DNA of 64,000 bases, taken from the NCBI GenBank assembly GCA_965217615.1, contig CBDCIT010000035.1, forward strand, positions 70,680-134,679, in the 5' to 3' direction. A model generated the notes under the pieces. That model saw only the letters and a list, made by a program, of their open reading frames with translations. It had not been told where the DNA came from and did no database searches. The first letter of the stretch is position 1, and each line of letters starts with the position of its first letter. The DNA is from CAVOAK01 sp965217615 (GTDB lineage Bacteria > Pseudomonadota > Alphaproteobacteria > UBA8366 > CAVOAK01). This document shows, piece by piece, positions 1-9,309 of this stretch. Made by a program: the position numbers and the translations under genes.

Positions 1-854
1 CCGGGTCCTCCGCCGTCGGTGCCGCATCCACCGCCCCGAGGTTTGCCTCGGCCTTCGCCAGGGTCTTGGAAAGCGTCGTGGTGTCGCCCTCATCGGCCGG
101 GTGCAGCTCGGCCGCCACCACCGCGCCGGTGTCCAGATCCACCGCGTGCTCGGGCTTGTAGGCCAGATGCGTCGTGCCGTCCTTCATCTTGGCGATCTTG
201 GCCTCGGGGTCGCTCTTCGAAACCCAATCCGTGTTGGAAAGCTTCTTGCCCTTGCGCTTCCGCTCCAGACGCGCCAGGTCCTCGGCCGTGGGTGTCTCGA
301 CCCCGCTTTCCCGGGCCAGGCGCTCACAGCATCTCCCGGTAGCCTTCGCCGTTGGCGCGCCGCACGATGTTCCGCAGCGCCGCGTTGGCCTCCATGGTCG
401 AGGCATCGACGCCGATGCGCTCGCCCTTGATCAGCCCCGCCTCGGCGATCAGCACCAGAACCCAGTCGAAGACCGCCGCGTGGACTTCATGGGGCAGGCG
501 CGTGCGGCTCCGTGACAGCCAGGAATGGTCCGGTACCCGATCACGGCTCCCCAGTCGCAGGAACGCCCGCAGCGAAAGCGAGTCCGAGCAGCGCCACTCC
601 AGACCGCGCTCGCTGTCGATGCCCTCGAAGTAGCCCACCAGGTGCATCCGGAAATAGCGCCCGGGCGGCACCGAGGGCGCGCCCATCCGGGCCGCGTAAT
701 AAGGCCGGCAGCTCGCCTCGGCAAAGGCGTCGAAGCCGCCCTCGATCAGCACCGACTGCAAGCGGTCATAAAACACATGACCCGGAGAGCGCGGCATCTC
801 CGACCAGCTCACCATCAGGTCCCCCCGACCATCCTTCTGCCGTCCCATCGCCAT
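1..854 (-). pseudogene. IS1182-family transposase, frameshifted, 3' end outside window
   Basis: The N-terminal part (324-854) has the DUF772-type transposase region: an R/LVGYFEG segment, then GVDASTMEANAA, which carries the first catalytic Asp. It ends at a stop at 324-326 just after EGYREML. Reading continues in the next frame to position 1 with RLARESGVETPTAED and KMKDGTTHLAYKPEHAVDL, the continuation expected for this family. Dropping one T at the junction (an A at about 326 on the plus strand) restores ...REML-ERLARES, so a 1-bp insertion is the simplest explanation. The start is taken at the ATG giving MAMGRQKDG. The C-terminal catalytic part lies outside the window. It sits inside the 3' half of motB. 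Confidence 0.8.
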
Positions 855-915
855 CGGCAAATCCCCCTGCAAATCAGGGAACCAGAGAATCAGACGGCGC
901 CGACTTAATCAACGG
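1..915 (-). mobile_element. IS1182-type insertion sequence, cut by the window edge
   Basis: The element carries a transposase gene on the minus strand and runs off the left edge. Its other boundary falls at about 911-921, where the reading frame of motB changes from recognisable MotB sequence to unrelated residues. The inner terminal repeat and target duplication cannot be defined because only one end is present. The transposase is itself frameshifted, so this copy is probably not autonomous. Confidence 0.75.
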
Positions 916-1272
916 GCTGTTAGGCAACATCTGGGCAGAGCCGGATTTGAAAAATGAGCGGCTGGCAAACTCGATTACGACGCCTTGGTCATCGAAACTC
1001 GACTCCACATCTTCGGTAGAGATTTCGGCGTCTTCGACGATCGAGTTTAGGTTGTTCAACAACGAAAAAATGGGTCGGTCGGTGGTATCTCGCTTGCCGA
1101 CTTCCTCCGAGATCCCCGCCGCTGCTTCCTCGAACATCGGCAAGTCGATCTTCGAGAACGAAATCAGCATGACAAAGAACGCCATGAGCAAAGTGATGGC
1201 GTCGGCGTAGGTGACCAACCAATCCTCAGACTCGTCGCCGGCTCCGCCATAGGTGCGACGTTCCCGTTTCAC
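915..1272 (-). pseudogene. motB: Flagellar motor stator MotB, 3' end removed by IS insertion
   Basis: The first about 118 codons encode the MotB plug and N-terminal region. EDWLVTYADAITLLMAFFVM is the single membrane segment with the proton-binding Asp in the TYAD motif, and FFKSGSAQMLP is the start of the periplasmic OmpA-like domain. After QMLP the frame runs into IS sequence and stops soon after, so the peptidoglycan-binding OmpA/MotB domain, needed to anchor the stator, is missing. The start is a GTG that overlaps the motA stop in a GTGA tetranucleotide, showing the original coupled motAB operon. With motA also interrupted, this stator cannot be functional unless another copy exists elsewhere. 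Confidence 0.85.
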
Positions 1273-2087
1273 GCCGCTTCCCTACCGCCGGAACCACGCC
1301 GGAGTTGCTGATCGATATCAAATCGGATTGCCGGATCGAGATAGCTGTTCATACGATCTTGGATGTGTCGCGGGTTCTGTTTATCGGCCAATAAGGCAAA
1401 GCCCGATGCAACCAGCTCATGGCGGAAACGAAGGATCTCCTGCCGCTGGGTAATTTTGGTTGACGCCGGCGTCAGGATCAGGCGCGAAAACAGCACACCA
1501 TAGAGCGTTGTGTTGAGCGCCACGGCGAGACCCTTGCCCAACTGCGTCGGATCACCACCCATCCCATCCAGCATGATGATGAGGCCAACCAGTGTGCCGA
1601 TCATGCCAAAAGCCGGTGCGGTCTGTGCCATCGCCTTGAGGATGTTAGCCTGCACCATGTTGCGCTCGTAGGTCGTCTGGGCAACGTTGAACAAGATGTC
1701 CTCGACGATCGACCCTTCGTATCCCGTCACGACCAGTTCCACGCCAAAGCGCAGGAATTCGTCGCGCTCCACCTTCTTGACCTCCGACTCAAGCGCTGGA
1801 TAACCACGCTGTTGTACGAGATAGCCCCAGCGGATAATCCGGCCAACTTCGCGGTTGAGAACGCCGCGACCGACGCGTTAAACCGCCAGTGTGCTGCCGA
1901 TGCTCTTGAGGGCCAACCAAACGTAGCGCGCTTCCTGACCGACCAAAGTAGCGGCGAGCGTGCCGCCGACAACCATCAGCACGCTGGAGCCGCTGGCGAA
2001 CAGCCAGAAGTTTCCGCCGGCGATCCAAATCGCGCTGAGAAACAGCGAGAATCCGAGAATAAAGCCAAGCAGGCTATTAATTGACAT
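1269..2087 (-). pseudogene. motA: Flagellar motor stator MotA (PomA-like), interrupted by an in-frame stop
   Basis: Codons from 2087 encode the first two membrane helices (SLLGFILGFSLFLSAIWIAG and a GSSVLMVVGGTLAATLVG segment), then meet a TAA at 1878-1880 after GSTLAV. The same frame continues without shift through RVGRGVLNREVGRIIRWGYL, the cytoplasmic loop, and the last two helices (APAFGMIGTLVGLIIML; GLAVALNTTLYGVLFSRLIL), ending at 1269. The reconstructed length of about 270 residues matches MotA/PomA. This is a nonsense mutation, not a frameshift. A GTG at 1772 could in principle restart translation, but that product lacks two of the four membrane helices. Confidence 0.88.
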
Positions 2088-2305
2088 GAACTATCGGGAA
2101 CGCCTTGGCGTGGCGCCAGTAGGCATCCCTTCCCTTTCGTCGTCGCACAACAACTAGATAGTATAATAACCGTGCTGGCGGATTTACGAAACAGTTGATC
2201 AACAATAAGCTAAATAGCTGCAAGTAGGACAGCTAATTGCATATTCGATATACCCAAAGAACATTGCCCGCGTGAGTGAGTTCGTTTGCGGATTTTCCAA
2301 TTCGT

Positions 2306-3634
2306 TCAGCCAATACCACGAATTACCCGCGGATAGTACGCGGCGAGACTGACGCCGCGGAGGACCATTAGACCACTCAAGGCAAGCCAGAGTCCGTGAT
2401 TTCCCAACGTTGGCAAGAGCAACTGCACGGCAATCAAGTAGACGGCGGTCGAAAATAACATTGCGTTCCGCAACTCGACCGTCCGCGTCGTGCCGAGAAA
2501 AATCCCATCGAGAAGAAATGCCCAAACTGAAAGAATTGGCGCGACGATTAGCCAGGGCAAGTATTGCGACGCGGTCTCACGGACTGACGCGACGCCCGTC
2601 AGTATGGAAATCAACTTGTCACCGCCGATCCAAAAGGTGATGGCAAAGAGGCCAGCGACAATGCAGGCCCAAAAGACGGATGCTGACACAGCGCGCCGAA
2701 AGCCCTGCCGGTGTCCCGCGCCCGCAGCACCGCCGACCAATGCCTCCGCGGCATGAGCGAAACCGTCGAGACCGTGCGACGCTAAGGCCAAGAAATTCAT
2801 CAGAACCGCGTTCGCACCCAGCACAACGTCACCGAGCTTTGCGCCTTGCGCGGTGAAATAGGCGAAGCAGAAAATCAGACAGAGAGTGCGAATGAAAATA
2901 TCGCGGTTGACGGCGAACAAATACTTGAACCGCACTGGGTCGAATATTTTTGTGGCGGAAACGGCACTGGCGCCCTGTAAACGGTGCAACACAAAGAGCA
3001 ATCCCAGCGCCAGCCCACTGTACTCAGCGATCACGGTCGCCAGCGCCACGCCTTCGACTTGCCAACCCAGCACCAGCACGAAGACAAGATCGAGGACGAT
3101 GTTAATTCCGTTGAGAAATATTTGCAGCGCCAACGGCACCCTGGCGTTCTGGAGACCGAGAAACCATCCGAGCACGACGTAGTTCGCGAGAGCCGCCGGC
3201 GCGCTCCAAATGCGGATCGCAAAATAGGCGCCGCCGTGACCTTCAACTTCTGAACTTGCTTCTAAGAGCGCAAACGCCATCGCCCCGATGGGCTTTTGCA
3301 GGAGGAGGATAATCGCTCCAAGACCGACGGCGGTCAGCAGTGCACGGTAAAGAGTTGCGCGAACTTCGTCGTCACGGCTACCGCCCCATGCCTGTGCGGT
3401 CAGGCCTGTGGTTCCCATGCGCAGAAACCCAAAACCCCAGTATAGGAACGTAAAAATGAGAGCGCCGACCGCGACCGCGCCGAGATAGTATGGCTCCGGA
3501 AGATGACCGACCACCGCGGTATCGACGGCACCGAGCAACGGGACCGACAAGTTGGATAGGATGATGGGCGCGGCCAACCGCCAGACGCGCCGGTGCCAGT
3601 CGCGGCTACTGATGTCGAATTCTGGTGCGGTCAT
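2306..3634 (-). CDS. MATE family efflux transporter, DinF subfamily
   Basis: A 442-residue, strongly hydrophobic protein with about 12 membrane segments in two MATE repeats. The N-terminal repeat shows the typical LAAPIILSNLSVPLLGAVDTAVVGHL motif region (quoted in part), and FLRMGTTGLTAQAWG matches the DinF branch. Such proteins export organic cations or other small molecules by Na+ or H+ antiport. The ATG at 3634 is preferred because it overlaps the stop of the upstream TPR/OGT-like gene in an ATGA, meaning translational coupling; an in-frame extension upstream lies inside that gene. Coupling of a MATE flippase-like carrier to a glycosyltransferase is unusual, and the substrate cannot be told from sequence. 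Confidence 0.88.
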   Translation of the reverse strand: MTAPEFDISSRDWHRRVWRLAAPIILSNLSVPLLGAVDTAVVGHLPEPYYLGAVAVGALIFTFLYWGFGFLRMGTTGLTAQAWGGSRDDEVRATLYRALLTAVGLGAIILLLQKPIGAMAFALLEASSEVEGHGGAYFAIRIWSAPAALANYVVLGWFLGLQNARVPLALQIFLNGINIVLDLVFVLVLGWQVEGVALATVIAEYSGLALGLLFVLHRLQGASAVSATKIFDPVRFKYLFAVNRDIFIRTLCLIFCFAYFTAQGAKLGDVVLGANAVLMNFLALASHGLDGFAHAAEALVGGAAGAGHRQGFRRAVSASVFWACIVAGLFAITFWIGGDKLISILTGVASVRETASQYLPWLIVAPILSVWAFLLDGIFLGTTRTVELRNAMLFSTAVYLIAVQLLLPTLGNHGLWLALSGLMVLRGVSLAAYYPRVIRGIG

Positions 3635-5700
3635 ACGTCCACGCTGTCGCACCAGCGCCGCCAAACCTCTCTCAGCGCGTGCTCGTAGGCTGCCGTGAAG
3701 CGTTCTGCATCGGCCAACTTGGATTTTGCGACCGTCTGCCGCAACTCCGCGCGTGGCGGCCTGTCACCGACCAGGTCGCCGGCGATGGCTATGTATTCAT
3801 CCTCGGACGACGCTATCCATTCGGGCAAACCAGCGGCCGATAACAAACTGACGCCGACGCGTCCCGCATGGCGTGAACCGGCTAGCGTGATGACCGGTAC
3901 TCCCATCCACAACGCTTCACACGTCGTCGTCGCGCCACAATAGGGAAATGTGTCGAGCGCAATATCCACCTCGGCATAGAGCTGGAGATGGTCGGTGCGC
4001 GATTGCATGCGGGCGTGGCACTGCAATCGCTCTGGTGCAACGCCATGCTTGGCAAACGCGCCCGCCATTTCTTCGCGCACAGCGGCATCTGCTAGTTGGC
4101 GCGCTTTAAGAAGAAGCTGCGACGACGGCACAGCTTCGAGCAATCGCGACCATGACGCGATCACCGCTGGCGTGACCTTGCTCAGGTTGTTGAACGACCC
4201 GAATGTCACTGGACCCTCGCGCCTGTCCCCCGCGACCGCCGGGCAATCAGGCCGCGGCGTGTAGCACAGAAAGCTACCCGGCAATCGCAGCAATGTTTCG
4301 CTATGCCAGCGAACGGACTCACCAACCGGATCAGCCTGCTGATCAGTCAGGCGATAGTCCATCTGCGACAATCCGGTTGTCGCCGGATATCCGATCCAGG
4401 ATCCTTGCACCGGTGCTAAGCGCTGCCCGAAGAGTGGCAGACGATTATCCGCAGTGTGTCCGGCCAAATCGATCAATATGTCGATCTCGTCGCGGCGAAT
4501 TTGCGCCGCCAATACTGAGTCCGAGAACGCAGCGGTTCGACGCCAAGCGTCGGCTGATTTCCGCAGGCGGTCGGTCATGTCATCCTCAGTAAGCCCGTCG
4601 GAATAGCAGGTGACGTGAATGTGCCGGCGGTCGTGATTGGCGAGGACACCCTCGACGAAATAGGCGACCGAGTGATTAAAAAAATCAGGAGAAAGATAAC
4701 CGATCCGCAGGAGCCGATTCGGATCCACCGCAATGCCATCGAAATCAATGGCCGGGGCCGCCAACGCGCCCTCATGTTGCGCCGCCCATCCGAGATGCTG
4801 GTGAAAAAGCGACGCCTCGTCTTGCTCAGAGTCTCCGCACAGGCAAAGCAGGAGATTTGAATGCGCGCCCGCATCGTCAGGCTTGAGCTGCAAGGCCTGT
4901 CGATAGGCGGCGACGGCCTCAGTCAGTGCGCCGTGGTCTTTCAGGGCAATTCCGAGATTGTTGTGTGCATCGGCCAATTCGGGTGCTAGTTCGATCGCCC
5001 GGCGGTGTTCCGCTATGGCCTCTGCAAGCCGACCCTGGACCGCGAATGCGGTCCCAAAATGGGTGTGCGCAGCGGCAAAATCGGGCGACAACTCGATCAC
5101 CCTTCCATAGTGACCAAGCGCACCTTCGATGTCGCCTATCGTTTGGAGAGTAACGGCGAGGTTGTTTTCTGCTTCGGCATATGTTGGCTCTAAAGCCAGC
5201 GCAGCCCGATAGGCGGCAATCGCGGCCGTTGGTTTGCCCGCTTGTTTTAGGACGTTTCCCAGATTGTTGTGGATCGCCGCAAGATTCGGGTTGAGCAACA
5301 GCGCCGTCCTCAACGCGGCTTCGGCCTCTTCAACCCGATCGGCTGCAGCCAGTGCATTACCGAGATCGTTTTGAAGTTCCGCCAAATTGGGTCGGGCTGC
5401 CGTCGCCGCCTGGAAATACTCGACTGCCTCCTGCGGCGCGCGCCGATCCAGGAGAATTGCACCGAGCCGTGCGGACGTCAGACCATCGGCTGGATCGTTC
5501 GCAAGTGCGTGCCGTGCAAATTTCTCTGCCTCCTCCAACATTCCGTTGCCGTGCAGTAGCCGCGCCAACAGAGCATGGGCGCCGATCTCTCCCGCGCCCG
5601 CGGCCTTGCGAAGCAATGATTCGGCGCGCGCGTCGTCACCGGCATCAAACGCATCACGTGCTTCGGAGACGATCGAACCAGAGTTGATAGATCGTGTCAT
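3631..5700 (-). CDS. TPR protein with O-GlcNAc transferase-like (GT41/SPINDLY) catalytic domain
   Basis: A 689-residue protein. Residues about 10-290 are at least seven tetratricopeptide repeats, with repeating ...A-N-LG-A-Y--AL-L-P signatures. From about residue 320 there is a GT41 catalytic region: RIGYLSPDFFNHSVAYFVEG, IDILIDLAGHTADNRLPLF, GYPATTGLSQMDYRLTD, VTFGSFNNLSKVTP, and DTFPYCGATTTCEALWMGVP, a nucleotide-sugar binding segment. Bacterial members glycosylate Ser/Thr of flagellin or other surface proteins, usually without known acceptors. It lies downstream of DUF3572, is translationally coupled to the MATE gene, and sits next to the broken stator genes, which hints at a former flagellin modification role. 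That role is inference. Confidence 0.88.
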   Translation of the reverse strand: MTRSINSGSIVSEARDAFDAGDDARAESLLRKAAGAGEIGAHALLARLLHGNGMLEEAEKFARHALANDPADGLTSARLGAILLDRRAPQEAVEYFQAATAARPNLAELQNDLGNALAAADRVEEAEAALRTALLLNPNLAAIHNNLGNVLKQAGKPTAAIAAYRAALALEPTYAEAENNLAVTLQTIGDIEGALGHYGRVIELSPDFAAAHTHFGTAFAVQGRLAEAIAEHRRAIELAPELADAHNNLGIALKDHGALTEAVAAYRQALQLKPDDAGAHSNLLLCLCGDSEQDEASLFHQHLGWAAQHEGALAAPAIDFDGIAVDPNRLLRIGYLSPDFFNHSVAYFVEGVLANHDRRHIHVTCYSDGLTEDDMTDRLRKSADAWRRTAAFSDSVLAAQIRRDEIDILIDLAGHTADNRLPLFGQRLAPVQGSWIGYPATTGLSQMDYRLTDQQADPVGESVRWHSETLLRLPGSFLCYTPRPDCPAVAGDRREGPVTFGSFNNLSKVTPAVIASWSRLLEAVPSSQLLLKARQLADAAVREEMAGAFAKHGVAPERLQCHARMQSRTDHLQLYAEVDIALDTFPYCGATTTCEALWMGVPVITLAGSRHAGRVGVSLLSAAGLPEWIASSEDEYIAIAGDLVGDRPPRAELRQTVAKSKLADAERFTAAYEHALREVWRRWCDSVDV

Positions 5701-5775
5701 CGTCGGCCGACCGATCTAGTGCCGTAGAGCCGGATGCCCTGAGTTCTGGCTTCCACCATCGAGTTGAAGAGTCCC

Positions 5776-6054
5776 TCAGCCGTCGACATCGGCGCCGGGA
5801 AGTTCGCGCCTTGCAGCAGCGGGAAGCATCGGATCCAGACTCCGCTCTTCAACAAAAGCGATAAGCAAACTCTCATCCGACAGAAGATGGTCCAAGACAC
5901 CCGCAAGAAATTCGGGATCCGAACATCGATCGCGAACTTGATCGGGGCCCGTGCCAGACAGACCCAGAAAACGTCCGAGACGGTCCGACTCCAGTGCCAA
6001 GAAGGCAAGCGCCTCGAGCGCCACGACCTCCGCTTGCGCGCGCCCAAGTTTCAC
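5776..6054 (-). CDS. DUF3572 family protein
   Basis: A small alphaproteobacterial family of unknown function. The sequence shows the family pattern ALEALAFLALESDRLGRFL, GPDQVRDR and FLAGVLDHLLSDESLLIAF. The protein is about 92 residues and looks helical and soluble. A GTG start at 6054 is chosen because a strong Shine-Dalgarno sequence (GGAGGAG) lies six bases before it; the frame is open for another 19 codons upstream but has no comparable site there. The gene is 75 bases upstream of the TPR/OGT-like gene on the same strand and may be in one transcript with it. Confidence 0.8.
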   Translation of the reverse strand: MKLGRAQAEVVALEALAFLALESDRLGRFLGLSGTGPDQVRDRCSDPEFLAGVLDHLLSDESLLIAFVEERSLDPMLPAAARRELPGADVDG

Positions 6055-6196
6055 GGCTTCTCCTCCATCATCGGTTTGCGCTATCGTCGGACGCAGTAAG
6101 ACTCGATGCAAAGTGAACTCCGCTCGATCATAACATCCTGCGTGTCCGACGGTGAAAGCCGAGTCGCCATACGCACCCCGAAACTAGAGCACCGCT

Positions 6197-6973
6197 ATGA
6201 CGTTCGACGCACCTTGGGATCCCAACCAATATCTCACATTTGCAGGATCGAGGTTGCGGCCCGCGCTAGATCTGATGGCGCGCATACAGATTGAAGCGCC
6301 GATGTCGATCCTTGATCTCGGATGCGGCGCCGGAAACGTGACGCGGTTCCTCGCGCTTCGCTGGCCCAATGCGGCCATCACGGGAATCGATAGGTCGCAA
6401 GAAATGCTCGAACGGGCAAAGCAAGAGGTGCCGGATATACAGCTTATCGAAGCCGATCTTGCAACATGGAACCCCGCGCGGTCGGCCGAACTTGTATTCT
6501 CCAATGCAGTGCTGCAGTGGATACCTGACCATGCTGAGCTTGTTCCAAGGATCGCCGGGTTCGTTTCCGACGGTGGCGTGCTGGCCATTCAGATTCCCCA
6601 CAACGACAATGCACCCACAGGAACAGCCGTCAAGGAGTCAACGCGGGCTGGACCCTGGCGGGAGAAATTAGACGCGCTTGAACGTGTATCGCCAACACAA
6701 GACCCAGATCTGTATTTTAAGCTGTTGGCCCCACTGGGCTGCACACTCGATGTTTGGGAGACCGAGTATCATCATGTTCTCGAGGGAGACGACCCGGTAT
6801 TGGAATGGGGAAAGGGAACGTGGCTTAGAGTCCTGCTTGATGGCCTCGACGGAGTGGAGCGCCAAGGCTTTGAGGATGCGTGCCGCATCCGCCTCAAGGC
6901 GGCCTATCCGCCACTACCCGACGGACGGACGATCTATCCCTTCCGTCGGCTGTTCCTTGTCGCCCAATTCTAA
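6197..6973 (+). CDS. tam: Trans-aconitate 2-methyltransferase
   Basis: A 258-residue class I SAM-dependent methyltransferase. SILDLGCGAGNVTRFLA is motif I (the SAM-binding glycine loop), ITGIDRSQEML is motif II and IEADLATW motif III. The family-specific DLVFSNA-LQWIPDH pattern is present as ELVFSNAVLQWIPDH, and the N-terminal WDPNQYLTFAGSRLRPA and C-terminal YPFRRLFLVAQF match Tam. Tam methylates trans-aconitate, a spontaneous isomer of the TCA intermediate cis-aconitate that inhibits aconitase. The gene is divergent from DUF3572 and followed by the second TPR/OGT-like gene 55 bases downstream. Confidence 0.92.
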   Translation: MTFDAPWDPNQYLTFAGSRLRPALDLMARIQIEAPMSILDLGCGAGNVTRFLALRWPNAAITGIDRSQEMLERAKQEVPDIQLIEADLATWNPARSAELVFSNAVLQWIPDHAELVPRIAGFVSDGGVLAIQIPHNDNAPTGTAVKESTRAGPWREKLDALERVSPTQDPDLYFKLLAPLGCTLDVWETEYHHVLEGDDPVLEWGKGTWLRVLLDGLDGVERQGFEDACRIRLKAAYPPLPDGRTIYPFRRLFLVAQF

Positions 6974-7028
6974 GCGCGCGAGAGCAGCCAAATTGATCCA
7001 CTTGCACTTCTGAATCGCGCGTCCTCGG

Positions 7029-9053
7029 ATGAAAATATCGATGAGTAAAGTAGACGACCTCCTTTCCGAAGGGCTCGAACATCATAGGGCAGGGCGCCTC
7101 GCTGCTGCACAGCAAGCCTACTTCGAAGCCGAAAACCCCGATCCAGAGAATACCGAGGCGCTTAACTTGCTCGGTATTTTGGTGCATCAGACGGGCAAGC
7201 ATGAGCACGCGGACAAGCTCCTTCGCCGCGCCATCGCTGGGGCTCCACAAGTTGCAAAGTATCATGGCAATCTAGGAACCGTACTCAATGCGCTGGGTCG
7301 CTCCGATGATGCACTGAAGAGTTATGCAACCGCTCGAGAGCTCGATCCAAGCGACGCGGGGTTTCCATACAACGCGGCGACTGTATTGGTTTCGTTGGGA
7401 CAAACCGATGAGGCAGTGGCGTTGTTCCAAACGGCAATTGAGCTGCGTTCGGATCATTTAGAGGCTCGCGTAAACCTCGCGAGTACACTCAGCATGCTTG
7501 GGCGCGACGAAGAGGGCGAGGCCGAAGCCAGAAGGGCCGTTGCGCTGTTGCCCGAAGCTGCAGAGACACATTATTGTCTCGCGCAGATTCTCTTGGTTCA
7601 AAGAAAACATCATGCCGCAGCGGAAAGTTTCGATGCCTCTTTGCGCTGTGACGCAGAAAACTTTTCCGCGACCGCAGGCCTGCTGAATGCCCGTCTGGCA
7701 ACCTGTGATTGGCGCGACTATGACGCTCTTGTCGAGCATGTCCGCAACGAGATCGCCACAGATAACCAGCAAACCGGCGCGCTCGGTGCTTTCGGCGCCT
7801 TGTCCTTACCCCTGAAGCACGACGAACTCGCCAAGGTCGCAACCATGCGTGCGACTAGGCTCTTGGCGAGCGCTAAGGGTCGACGCAACGCGCCAACCGT
7901 CGCCGCTACCCCGCGAACCCCGTCAAAGGTGCGGATCGGATTTCTATCAAATGACTTCCGCGATCACCCGGTGGGACATTTAGTCTCCGCGCTATTCACG
8001 GTGCACAAGTCAGGCCGCGTCGAGACTTACGCCTATTCGACAGGCGAAGACGATCAAAGCGCCTATCGACGGCGCGTCGAAGAAGGCGCGGATCGGTTCG
8101 TGGATCTGCGAAAAGAAGGCCACTTGTCAGCGGGAGGGGTCGCCGAACGAATTGTTGCCGATGGAATCGACATTTTGGTCGATCTTGGCGGCCTCGTGCT
8201 CGGCACCCGTCCGGACGTCTTGGCTTTGCGGCCAGCGCCGCTTTTGGTCGCCTGGCTCGGCTTCGCCGGCACAACCGGCGGGCTGCACGACTACACGCTC
8301 GTTGGGCCAGACTTGGTTACGCCTGAGAGCCGGGCCAGTTTCAAGGAAGCCTTGGTGACGCTGCCGCACGGGTGGTTGATACCGGACGACTCCACAAGGC
8401 ATTCCGAAGCGGAGTATTCGCGAAACGACGCCAGCCTGCCTGAGGACGGGCCGGTGCTGTGCTGTTTCAACGGCGCGCATAAGATCGAGCCATTGGTGTT
8501 TGCCCTATGGATGCGGATTCTCGAACGCGCACCTGACGCGGTGTTGTGGTTCCGGCTCGGCGACGAGGCCTTTTCGAACCTGCGGGCGGCTGCAACGCAT
8601 GCCGGCATCGATCCGCAGCGGCTCATCAACGCGCCGCGTGTCGCCGACAAGGTGGATCATCTGGCGCGGCACGCATGCGCAGACTTGTTCCTCGATACGT
8701 TGACATTCAACGCCCATTCCACCGCGCTCGACGCGCTTTGGGCGGGCGTTCCCCTGATCACATCTCCTGGAGCGACGTTTCAGAGCAGAGTTACGGCAGC
8801 TATCCTTCGCGTCGCCGGCCTTGACGATCTGGTGGTCGAAGATATATCCGCCTACGAAGAGCTGGCCGTTGCGCTGTGCGCGAGCCCCTCCCTGCTTGCC
8901 GACGTCAAGACTCGTCTAGACTCCGGCCTTGAAGGTCCGGCATTTCAGACGCTTCCGTTCGTGCGGAGTCTGGAGAACGCCTTTACCGAAATGTGGCGCC
9001 GACACGCCGCAGGGATCAAGCCCACCGATTTCGAAGCCCCAGTGTATGAGTAG
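7029..9053 (+). CDS. TPR protein with O-GlcNAc transferase-like (GT41) domain, second copy
   Basis: A 674-residue protein with TPR repeats over about residues 5-220 and a GT41-like catalytic region from about 300. Key segments are RIGFLSNDFRDHPVGHLVSA (the HP pair aligns with the catalytic-site His of eukaryotic OGT), GIDILVDLGGLVLGTRPDV, WLGFAGTTGGLHDYTLVGP, VLCCFNGAHKIEP and DTLTFNAHSTALDALWAGVP. It differs greatly from the copy at 3631-5700, so the two are distinct subfamilies and not a recent duplication. The start is uncertain: ATGs at 7029 and 7041 are both possible and neither has a clear ribosome binding site. A terminator-like hairpin follows directly. Confidence 0.87.
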   Translation: MKISMSKVDDLLSEGLEHHRAGRLAAAQQAYFEAENPDPENTEALNLLGILVHQTGKHEHADKLLRRAIAGAPQVAKYHGNLGTVLNALGRSDDALKSYATARELDPSDAGFPYNAATVLVSLGQTDEAVALFQTAIELRSDHLEARVNLASTLSMLGRDEEGEAEARRAVALLPEAAETHYCLAQILLVQRKHHAAAESFDASLRCDAENFSATAGLLNARLATCDWRDYDALVEHVRNEIATDNQQTGALGAFGALSLPLKHDELAKVATMRATRLLASAKGRRNAPTVAATPRTPSKVRIGFLSNDFRDHPVGHLVSALFTVHKSGRVETYAYSTGEDDQSAYRRRVEEGADRFVDLRKEGHLSAGGVAERIVADGIDILVDLGGLVLGTRPDVLALRPAPLLVAWLGFAGTTGGLHDYTLVGPDLVTPESRASFKEALVTLPHGWLIPDDSTRHSEAEYSRNDASLPEDGPVLCCFNGAHKIEPLVFALWMRILERAPDAVLWFRLGDEAFSNLRAAATHAGIDPQRLINAPRVADKVDHLARHACADLFLDTLTFNAHSTALDALWAGVPLITSPGATFQSRVTAAILRVAGLDDLVVEDISAYEELAVALCASPSLLADVKTRLDSGLEGPAFQTLPFVRSLENAFTEMWRRHAAGIKPTDFEAPVYE

Positions 9054-9054
9054 C

Positions 9055-9093
9055 CAGCCGACAGTTACCCTGTCATCGTGTCGGCTGCTTTTA
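9055..9093 (+). terminator. Rho-independent terminator after the second TPR/OGT gene
   Basis: A perfect 9-bp inverted repeat, CAGCCGACA (9055-9063) and TGTCGGCTG (9079-9087), with a 15-base loop, followed by CTTTTAG. It begins one base after the stop codon of the TPR/OGT gene. Confidence 0.7.
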
Positions 9094-9309
9094 GTGGGTA
9101 GTGGGGATAAGTCCGCGCCGCGAGCGAATCGGGGCAAGTAGTTATGACCTGATTGTGGAAAACTCGCTTTGCATAATGTGGGAAAGTAGGCGCTTCGCCA
9201 TGCGGCACTTTCTATTATTCTGCGCGATCAGATGCCTTGCGACGACGCCTAACAAGCAGCGCCGAGGCCGACCAACAACGCTTAGCATGTAGATCAAGAC
9301 GGCATTCTC

